A program made the position numbers and the translations under genes. A stretch of 12,091 nucleotides of DNA from JBFHER01 sp041584055 (lineage in GTDB: Bacteria > Bacteroidota > Bacteroidia > Bacteroidales > UBA5342): NCBI GenBank assembly GCA_041584055.1, contig JBFHER010000103.1:1-12091 (forward strand), read 5' to 3'. Shown here in pieces: positions 6,711-12,091 of the stretch. Below the pieces are notes generated by a model. That model was not told the origin of the DNA. It worked only from the letters and a program-made list of their open reading frames with translations, and did no database searches. Each line of letters starts with the position of its first letter. Within the stretch, counting starts at the first letter, position 1.

Positions 6711-7628
6711 TTAATTTACCTTAAACGTTTCGTCACCATCCTTTAAGAATGCCACAATCTGATTCGCTGCGGCAACACCCGCATTGATGTTTGCTTCCCC
6801 TGTCTGAGCACCCATTTTCTTTGGTGTAAACAAGAAACGACCTTCAAATTTTTCAGCAATCTCAGCCTTGCAGTCCGGTGCAATATCAGAGATGTAGGTA
6901 AAATCAGGACGATCAGCCATTATTTTCATCAAACCTTCTTCATCAATGACTTCTTTTCGGGCGGTATTCACAATTGTTCCTCCCTTAGGCATTTGATTGA
7001 TCAGTTCGTAGTTAATTGATTTTTTTGTTTGATCATTTGCAGGAATATGCAAAGAAATGTAATCACAAGCTGCATAGAAAGCTTTCAAATCAGTAAACAG
7101 CTCGATGCCATCGGCAACAATCTTATCTTCACAGTAGGGATCGTAGGCAGCAATCTCCATGCCAAAGCCTTTTGCAATGCGTGCAACGTTTACGCCAACA
7201 TTTCCATATGCGTGAATTCCTATTTTCTTACCTTTTAATTCAGAACCTGCTGTTCCATTAAAACCGTTTCGGGCCATAAATACCATCATGCCGAGCACCA
7301 ACTCAGCCACAGCATTCGAATTCTGTCCCGGTGTGTTCATCACACAAACACCTGCTGCACTTGCTGCTGCTAAATCAACATTATCGTATCCGGCACCTGC
7401 CCTGACCACGATTTTAAGACTGACAGCAGCGGCGATCACCTCTTCTGTAATAATATCACTGCGAATAATGATGGCATCCGCATCTTTCACTGCATCAAGC
7501 AACTCCGATTTATCAGAATAACGTTCCAGCAATGCTAATTCAAATCCGGCACCTTCAACAACATCCCTGATCAGATCGATGGCGGCTGGTGCAAATGGTT
7601 TTTCTGTTGCAACAAGTACTTTGGCCAT
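6711..7628 (-). CDS. serA: D-3-phosphoglycerate dehydrogenase, short ACT-less form with Lys in place of catalytic His
   Basis: Catalyses NAD-dependent oxidation of 3-phosphoglycerate to 3-phosphohydroxypyruvate, the first step of phosphorylated serine synthesis, in the cytosol. At 305 residues it contains only the substrate- and NAD-binding domains of the 2-hydroxyacid dehydrogenase family. The C-terminal ACT and intervening domains of the ~410-residue E. coli type are absent, so classical serine feedback through ACT is not expected. Visible motifs are VRAGAGYDNVD (75-85), the dinucleotide motif AYGNVG (140-145, first Gly replaced by Ala), Asp163 after the second strand, NTARKEV (221-227) with catalytic Arg224, and FTPKKMGAQTGEAN (267-280). 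The usual TPH is TPK here, so Lys270 stands where E. coli has His292. The acidic catalytic position also looks shifted (APDC at 250-253). Lys at this position is known in ACT-less PGDH of Bacteroidetes and Entamoeba histolytica. It lies between serC and the DUF1015 gene. Confidence 0.94.
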   Translation of the reverse strand: MAKVLVATEKPFAPAAIDLIRDVVEGAGFELALLERYSDKSELLDAVKDADAIIIRSDIITEEVIAAAVSLKIVVRAGAGYDNVDLAAASAAGVCVMNTPGQNSNAVAELVLGMMVFMARNGFNGTAGSELKGKKIGIHAYGNVGVNVARIAKGFGMEIAAYDPYCEDKIVADGIELFTDLKAFYAACDYISLHIPANDQTKKSINYELINQMPKGGTIVNTARKEVIDEEGLMKIMADRPDFTYISDIAPDCKAEIAEKFEGRFLFTPKKMGAQTGEANINAGVAAANQIVAFLKDGDETFKVN

Positions 7629-7643
7629 AATAATTAGTTTATT

Positions 7644-7673
7644 AAAAAAGGCGCAAGAAACTCCTGCGCCTTT
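7644..7673 (-). terminator. Hairpin with U-tract between serC and serA (partial terminator or attenuator)
   Basis: Arms AAAGGCGCA (7647-7655) and TGCGCCTTT (7665-7673) form a perfect 9-bp stem with a 9-base loop. On the minus strand the 3' arm runs into a T-tract (six Ts, 7644-7649). It begins 14 bases after the serC stop and ends 15 bases before the serA start. I see no -7 box for serA in the gap, so read-through is the likely source of serA mRNA. Confidence 0.85.
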
Positions 7674-7687
7674 AGGTTAAATTTCGT

Positions 7688-8758
7688 TTAATGTTTTTCA
7701 GCAAATTCCTGCATGGCTTTCACAAGGACTTCCACACTTTCAATCTTCATTCCGTTGTAAATACTTGCGCGGAAACCACCAACACTTCTGTGTCCTTTGA
7801 TACCAACAATTCCTTTGGTTGCTGCAAAATCGTTAAAATCTTTTTCCAATGCAAGGTATTCATCTTCCATGATAAAGGTAACATTCATCACAGAACGGTC
7901 TGCCTTATCAACCACGGTACCTTTGAACATTTTATTGGCGTCAATTTCGCCGTATAACAAGGCTGCCTTTGCTTCATTCAGCTTTTGAATTGCTTCAACA
8001 CCGCCAAGACTTTTGTACCATCTCAATGTTTGTAATACGGTGTATACCGGTAAACATGGTGGGGTATTAAACATTGATTCTTTTGATACATGGGTGCTGT
8101 AATTCAACATTGTTGGAATTGGACGATCCACTTTTCCCAACAGAGCAGTATTTACGATTGCAAATGCAACCCCCGCAGGCCCCAGATTTTTCTGTGCACC
8201 ACCATATATCAATGCGTATTTTGAAAAGTCAATGGGTCTGGAAAAGATATCAGATGACATGTCGCAAATCAACGGAACATTCACCTTTGGATCTATTTTA
8301 ATCTCAGTCCCGTAAATTGTATTGTTTGATGTATAATGGAAATAATCTGAATCATCAGATACCACGTAATCTTTCGGGATATAGTTGTAAACTGCAGCTT
8401 TGGAAGATGCTACAACATCTACTTCTCCGAAGAATTGTCCTTCTTTTATCGCTTTTGCTGCCCATGCGCCAGTGTCAAGATAGGATGCTTTTTTATTTAA
8501 GAAGTTGTAAGGTGCCATACAAAATTGCATACTTGCACCACCTCCAAGAAAAACAACTTCAAAACCTTCAGGAATGTTTAGAAGTTCTTTAAACAATGCG
8601 ATGGCCTCATCCATCACCGCAACAAACTCTTTGCTTCGATGCGAAATTTCCATGATGGAAAGACCAGTCCCTTCAAAATTAAGTACTGCATCCGCAGTAT
8701 TTTTAATAGCATATTCAGAAAGAATAGACGGACCAGCGTAAAAGTTGTGTTTTTTCAT
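7688..8758 (-). CDS. serC: Phosphoserine aminotransferase
   Basis: A PLP enzyme that transaminates 3-phosphohydroxypyruvate with glutamate to O-phospho-L-serine. It can also act on the analogous intermediate of pyridoxal phosphate synthesis. At 356 residues it has the normal length for class V aminotransferase SerC. Visible motifs are NFYAGPS (5-11) at the N-terminus, GLSIMEISHRS (32-42), GGGASMQF (72-79), a PLP-ring-binding Trp99, ICDMSSDIFSRP (164-175) with Asp167, the Schiff-base lysine Lys190 in GGAQKNLGPAG, and GHRSVGGFRASIYN (322-335), whose Arg residues bind the substrate phosphate and carboxylate. All key residues are present. It is the first gene of the serC-serA-DUF1015 group, with a likely promoter about 85 bases upstream and a hairpin directly downstream. 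Confidence 0.97.
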   Translation of the reverse strand: MKKHNFYAGPSILSEYAIKNTADAVLNFEGTGLSIMEISHRSKEFVAVMDEAIALFKELLNIPEGFEVVFLGGGASMQFCMAPYNFLNKKASYLDTGAWAAKAIKEGQFFGEVDVVASSKAAVYNYIPKDYVVSDDSDYFHYTSNNTIYGTEIKIDPKVNVPLICDMSSDIFSRPIDFSKYALIYGGAQKNLGPAGVAFAIVNTALLGKVDRPIPTMLNYSTHVSKESMFNTPPCLPVYTVLQTLRWYKSLGGVEAIQKLNEAKAALLYGEIDANKMFKGTVVDKADRSVMNVTFIMEDEYLALEKDFNDFAATKGIVGIKGHRSVGGFRASIYNGMKIESVEVLVKAMQEFAEKH

Positions 8759-8842
8759 TATAAAGTTTAATTAAATCGTAGAAAAATTGCTCTCCCCACA
8801 GTAGTAAATTTAATATCAATTGTAGTCCTGAAATAGGAGCAG

Positions 8843-8850
8843 CAAAATTA
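8843..8850 (-). promoter_or_regulatory. Bacteroidetes-type -7 box for serC (TAATTTTG)
   Basis: On the minus strand 8850-8843 reads TAATTTTG, a full match to TAnnTTTG, the -7 consensus of the Bacteroidetes primary sigma factor. I see no good TTTG at the -33 spacing. Transcription would start near 8835-8838, giving a leader of about 78 bases before the serC ATG. No known riboswitch was recognised in this leader. Confidence 0.5.
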
Positions 8851-8949
8851 GTAATTAAAATGCAATATCCATTCGTACCCTTAAAAATAATATGACCAAA
8901 ATCATCCTTTTTTGTGGTTTTGCAACCTTTAAATTACAAAAAGTCAAAA

Positions 8950-8979
8950 TTTCATTTTTAAGAATAAATACTATCTTTG
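8950..8979 (+). promoter_or_regulatory. Bacteroidetes-type promoter for the DUF151-nucleoside transporter pair
   Basis: TATCTTTG at 8972-8979 is a full match to TAnnTTTG. Upstream, TTTC at 8950-8953, separated by 18 bases, is a near match to the TTTG -33 element. Transcription would start near 8985, about 48 bases before the ATG at 9033. The surrounding bases are AT-rich and non-coding. Confidence 0.65.
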
Positions 8980-9032
8980 TTCAAAGCGAATTCATCCAAC
9001 GATCCATTAGATTTCGTCTTTAAAAGAGCACT

Positions 9033-9656
9033 ATGGAGAAAGTAAAATTAAACGTTCTTGGTCTGTCGTACAATCATTCCAACTCAGGAGCATATGCATT
9101 GGTACTGGCTGAGGAAGAGGGAGAACGACGCATCCCTATCATCATAGGGGGCGTTGAAGCGCAGGCCATTGCAATTCAACTGGAAGGACTAACCCCTCCC
9201 CGTCCCTTAACCCACGATTTGTTTGTTTCCTTTGCAACTGCATTTAACATAAAACTGGAAGAGGTATTTATTTACAAGCTAAAAGATGGCATCTTCTATT
9301 CAGAATTGATCTGTATTGATGAGCAGTCGCGCAACAAGGTTCGCATTGATTCAAGGACATCAGATGCTGTTGCCCTGGCCCTTCGATTTCATGTTCCCAT
9401 TTATACATCTCAGGACATTTTATCAAAAGCAGGCATTATACTTGACATTGAGGAAGCATCCGAATCAACAGAGGCTGAACCGCTGACCCATGATTCATTG
9501 GACGACGTTGTTAACGTACCTGAAACCTACGACTTCAGCGAAGTCTCTCTTGAAGAATTAAACAACCGATTGCAGGAAGCCATTAAAAAGGAGGATTATG
9601 AACTGGCCTCAAGAATCAGGGATGAAATAAAAAAGAAAACAGAAAATGAGTCGTAA
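9033..9656 (+). CDS. Bifunctional nuclease (DUF151) domain protein with C-terminal UVR motif
   Basis: A 207-residue cytosolic protein. Residues 1-140 match the DUF151/BFN domain: RRIPIIIGGVEAQAIA (32-47), RPLTHDL (57-63), an IYKLKDGIFYSEL strand pair and DSRTSDAVALALR (106-118). A variable acidic linker (140-170) leads to a UVR motif at 172-202 (LEELNNRLQEAIKKEDYELASRIRDEIKK), the helical hairpin that UvrB and UvrC use to bind each other and that also occurs in Clp adaptor proteins. The BFN name comes from plant proteins reported to have DNase and RNase activity. The bacterial role is not established, so a nuclease call is provisional. The nucleoside transporter gene overlaps its last 11 bases, which implies translational coupling. 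A promoter with a full -7 match lies about 50 bases upstream. The start follows from the conserved N-terminus. Confidence 0.92.
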   Translation: MEKVKLNVLGLSYNHSNSGAYALVLAEEEGERRIPIIIGGVEAQAIAIQLEGLTPPRPLTHDLFVSFATAFNIKLEEVFIYKLKDGIFYSELICIDEQSRNKVRIDSRTSDAVALALRFHVPIYTSQDILSKAGIILDIEEASESTEAEPLTHDSLDDVVNVPETYDFSEVSLEELNNRLQEAIKKEDYELASRIRDEIKKKTENES

Positions 9657-11046
9657 CAAAATCCTGCTTACCATTTTAAGCCTCTTCCTTTTTCTACCAA
9701 CAACATCTTTATTTGCGCAAGGCACCGCTGGATTAATAGAAAGCAGCGGCATTAGCTTTAACAGCGTTTTGAGGGGTATTGTGGGAATGCTTACCGTTTT
9801 GTTTATCGCTTTTATCTTCAGTAATAACAGAAAAAACATCAACTGGCGCACGGTTAGCATAGGACTGGCAATTCAGTTAACGTTAGCACTGGGTGTTTTA
9901 TACATTCCATTTATTCAGGCTTTTTTTGAAATTGGAGGGAAGATATTCATCAAGGTGCTGGATTTTACGAAGGAAGGCTCTTTGTTTTTGCTGGGAGACC
10001 TGGTGGATCTTTCAAAAACAGGGTATATTTTTGCCTTTCAGATCTTGCCCACGATCATATTTTTCTCCGGCCTTACAAGTGTTCTTTTTTACCTGGGCAT
10101 CATTCAAAAAGTTGTCTATGGTTTGGCATGGGTTATGACAAGGGCCATGCGCCTTTCCGGAGCAGAAAGCCTGTCGGTTGCAGGAAATATTTTCCTTGGC
10201 CAAACGGAATCGCCCCTGATGATTAAAGCATATCTGGACAAGATGAATCGATCAGAAATTTTTCTGGTAATGACAGGTGGGATGGCCACCATTGCAGGTG
10301 GTGTTCTTGCCGCTTACATTGGTTTTCTTGGCGGGGATGATCCTGTTCAACGCCTGATGTTCGCAAAACATTTGCTGACTGCCTCCGTAATGGCTGCCCC
10401 CGGCGCCGTGGTGATTTCCAAAATGCTGGTTCCACAACTTGATACCATCAACCAGGAAGTAAAGGTTACAAAAGACCGGGTTGGGGCAAACATCCTGGAT
10501 GCAATAACCAATGGCACCACCGAAGGCATTAAACTTGCCGTTAATGTTGCAGGGATGCTACTTGTGTTCATTGCTTTTATCGCCCTTTTCAATTTTATGC
10601 TTGATGATCTTTTTGGGCGTTACACAGGCATTAACAAATGGGTGGTTCAGATCACCAACGGCCAGTACGAAGGCTTTTCGCTCCAGTTTATACTGGGATA
10701 TGTATTTTCACCGATCATGTGGATGCTTGGTGTTGCAAAGGAAGACATCACTTTGGTGGGCAGACTGTTAGGAGAAAAAGTAATCCTCAACGAGTTCATT
10801 GGTTACGCCAGTTTGGCCGACCTCAAAGCCAGCAGTGCCTTTACCTATCAGAAATCAATTATCATGGCAACTTATATGCTTTGTGGATTTGCTAATTTCA
10901 GCTCCATTGGGATTCAAATCGGGGGCATTGGGGCTTTGGCTCCAAAACGAAAGGTCTGGCTGTCAGAATTTGGCTTTAAAGCCCTGCTTGGAGGAACGCT
11001 GGCCTCTCTTTTGAGCGCGACCATCATTGGCATGATTTTGGGGTAA
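9646..11046 (+). CDS. NupC-type concentrative nucleoside transporter
   Basis: An inner-membrane cation-coupled nucleoside symporter of the CNT family (466 residues). CNT signatures are in order: GQTESPL (185-191), MTGGMATIAGG (209-219), NGTTEG (289-294), NEFIGY (382-387) and CGFANFSSIGIQIGG (413-427). By comparison with structurally known CNT proteins, Glu188, Glu383, Asn417 and the following Ser pair are the expected nucleoside-contacting residues, and all are present. Hydrophobic segments are seen at about 38-58, 68-94, 128-152, 203-228, 243-263, 297-320, 343-362, 404-432 and 445-465. Residues 1-25 form an additional signal-like segment ending LFAQG, unlike short bacterial NupC proteins, and may be cleaved or be an extra helix. 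The ATG lies inside the DUF151 gene (11-base overlap). Whether the coupling ion is Na+ or H+, and the nucleoside range, cannot be read with confidence. Confidence 0.94.
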   Translation: MSRNKILLTILSLFLFLPTTSLFAQGTAGLIESSGISFNSVLRGIVGMLTVLFIAFIFSNNRKNINWRTVSIGLAIQLTLALGVLYIPFIQAFFEIGGKIFIKVLDFTKEGSLFLLGDLVDLSKTGYIFAFQILPTIIFFSGLTSVLFYLGIIQKVVYGLAWVMTRAMRLSGAESLSVAGNIFLGQTESPLMIKAYLDKMNRSEIFLVMTGGMATIAGGVLAAYIGFLGGDDPVQRLMFAKHLLTASVMAAPGAVVISKMLVPQLDTINQEVKVTKDRVGANILDAITNGTTEGIKLAVNVAGMLLVFIAFIALFNFMLDDLFGRYTGINKWVVQITNGQYEGFSLQFILGYVFSPIMWMLGVAKEDITLVGRLLGEKVILNEFIGYASLADLKASSAFTYQKSIIMATYMLCGFANFSSIGIQIGGIGALAPKRKVWLSEFGFKALLGGTLASLLSATIIGMILG

Positions 11047-11156
11047 AAGAAAAAATACTTGACGGTCGTTAAGGATATAAGTATTTGCAAAGTCGCAGAA
11101 AGATGATTGTCGTGAATCCATGGGATTTCAAACACAAACCGATGCACTTATAAACC

Positions 11157-11188
11157 ACTTGTAACAATCGTTTTACAGGTACATTTTT
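11157..11188 (+). terminator. Candidate terminator downstream of the nucleoside transporter gene
   Basis: Arms ACTTGTAA (11157-11164) and TTACAGGT (11173-11180) pair over 8 bp with one wobble and are followed within 4 bases by TTTTT (11184-11188). A second, weaker hairpin with perfect arms AAATACTT and AAGTATTT (11053-11060 and 11079-11086) sits just after the stop codon but has an 18-base loop and no T-tract. Either could end the transcript before it meets the opposing hydrogenase gene. Confidence 0.4.
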
Positions 11189-11211
11189 CAAATTCCTTTT
11201 CTTTGCCAATC

Positions 11212-11244
11212 AAAAAAAAAGGAGCACCACCCGTGTGGCACTCC
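11212..11244 (-). terminator. Rho-independent terminator of the hydrogenase gene
   Basis: Arms GGAGCACCAC (11221-11230) and GTGGCACTCC (11235-11244) form a 10-bp stem when read on the minus strand (two G-T wobbles, 4-base loop) followed by nine Ts (11212-11220). It lies 42 bases after the stop codon at 11287. On the plus strand no T-tract follows, so it acts mainly on the minus-strand transcript. Confidence 0.9.
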
Positions 11245-11286
11245 CTTACTTGAACCAATTGTTTATCTATAAGTGATTATAAGAAA

Positions 11287-12091
11287 CTAAAATCGATTTC
11301 GGGCAACATAGCTGGTATGCAGCAGATGATGGGATTTTTCGCCATTGGGTTTCCCAAGAAAATCATTGTAGAGTTTTATGACTTCGGGGTTTTCATGAGA
11401 TTTTCTTATTTCCATGCCCTCGTCTTCAGCATAAATGGCTTCCATCCTTTTTTGACGTATCTCCGGATTGGTAGGGATGGGTTGACCACCACCACCCAGG
11501 CAACCTCCAGGGCAGGCCATGACCTCTATAAAATGATAGTTTGATGTCCCATTCTTCACCGAATCCATTACTTTCTTTGCATTTACAAGTCCATGGGCAA
11601 CCGCGCACTTTAATTCAACACCATCCAAAAAGGCCCAGTCCTTCACCGGATTTTCAATTACCACGGAAGCTTCGCGCACGCCTTCCATGCCACGAACCGG
11701 TTTGATATTCAGGTTTTCGAACGGCACCTCACGTCCGGTTACAATTTCATAGGCAGTTCGCAAGGCTGCCTCCATCACTCCACCTGTTGCACCAAAAATA
11801 ACGGCAGCACCGGTTGAATCTCCCATAAGACGATCGTATTTGTCATCCGGAAGGTTCATAAACTCAATCCCTGCCTGTTTAATCATGATGGCCAATTCAC
11901 GGGTGGTTAAAACGTAATCCACATCGCGGAAGCCACTGTCGTGCATTTCCGGTCGGTTTGCCTCGAACTTTTTGGCAGTACAAGGCATAATTGAAACGCT
12001 CACAATGTTCTCAGGGTCAATATTTCTGGCCTGTGCATAGTAGGTTTTCACCAAAGAACCGAACATTTGTTGCGGGGATTTACAGGTGGAA
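11287..12091 (-). CDS. [FeFe] hydrogenase catalytic domain, C-terminal part
   Basis: The frame is open to the right edge: eight residues (STCKSPQQ) precede the first in-frame Met at 12064-12066 and match the conserved STCKSPQQMFG stretch of [FeFe] hydrogenases, so this Met is internal. About 267 residues are visible. Numbered from that Met, the L2 motif MPCTAKKFE (27-35, Cys29) and the L3 motif EVMACPGGCLGGGGQP (181-196, Cys185 and Cys189) supply H-cluster ligands. The L1 motif (TSCCP) and the N-terminal ferredoxin-like domains would lie beyond the edge. The C-terminus ends with a small-subunit-like segment (HHLLHTSY, 246-253). The enzyme interconverts protons and H2. Whether it is a monomeric, ferredoxin-linked or an electron-bifurcating NADH-dependent form depends on the missing N-terminus and neighbouring genes. 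All visible cluster ligands are intact. A strong terminator follows. Confidence 0.95.
   Translation of the reverse strand, partial: STCKSPQQMFGSLVKTYYAQARNIDPENIVSVSIMPCTAKKFEANRPEMHDSGFRDVDYVLTTRELAIMIKQAGIEFMNLPDDKYDRLMGDSTGAAVIFGATGGVMEAALRTAYEIVTGREVPFENLNIKPVRGMEGVREASVVIENPVKDWAFLDGVELKCAVAHGLVNAKKVMDSVKNGTSNYHFIEVMACPGGCLGGGGQPIPTNPEIRQKRMEAIYAEDEGMEIRKSHENPEVIKLYNDFLGKPNGEKSHHLLHTSYVARNRF

Noticed and set aside
8759..8842. Riboswitch in the serC leader
   Set aside because: The leader is only about 78 bases, AT-rich, and shows no paired elements or known aptamer signature.
11287..12066. Complete 259-residue hydrogenase-like protein starting at the Met at 12066
   Set aside because: The residues upstream of this Met match the conserved hydrogenase sequence, and the frame reaches the right edge without a stop, so the true start is outside the window.

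Overview
The window looks like a chromosomal segment from an anaerobic or facultatively anaerobic member of the Bacteroidetes, most likely in or near Bacteroidales/Marinilabiliales. Four things point there. Two secreted proteins end in type IX secretion (T9SS) type A sorting domains. Promoter -7 boxes match the Bacteroidetes pattern TAnnTTTG, while Shine-Dalgarno sequences are weak or absent. The gene order serC-serA-DUF1015 is present, with a SerA of the Bacteroidetes type. A partial [FeFe] hydrogenase indicates fermentative or anaerobic metabolism. The exact genus cannot be read from the sequence.

Layout. 1-438 (+) is the 3' end of a T9SS-exported protein with calcium-binding thrombospondin type 3 repeats, closed by a strong terminator. 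540-2264 (+) is a PAS-GAF sensor histidine kinase with no adjacent response regulator. From 2315 to 8758 every gene is on the minus strand. In transcription order these are serC, serA and a DUF1015 gene, then a 443-base gap, then two secreted proteins of unknown function; the first of the two has a T9SS sorting domain and YD-like repeats. From 9033 to 11046 (+) a bifunctional-nuclease (DUF151) protein with a C-terminal UVR motif overlaps by 11 bases a NupC-type nucleoside transporter. 11287 to the right edge (-) is the C-terminal part of an [FeFe] hydrogenase catalytic domain.

How the genes work together. SerA oxidises 3-phosphoglycerate and SerC transaminates the product to O-phospho-L-serine. 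The DUF1015 protein, 12 bases downstream of serA, carries an Asp-Gly-His-His-Arg motif resembling ParB-like serine kinases, so a role in phosphoserine metabolism is a reasonable but unproven hypothesis. A terminator-like hairpin between serC and serA suggests that serC is expressed at a higher level than serA and DUF1015. The 274 bases between serC and the DUF151 gene hold a divergent promoter region with a clear -7 box on each strand.

The least explained parts are a GC-rich, hairpin-rich intergenic island at about 5098-5350, the DUF1015 protein in the serine operon, and the lysine in place of the usual catalytic histidine in SerA. I did not find a clearly new multi-gene system, CRISPR array, tRNA, rRNA or complete mobile element.
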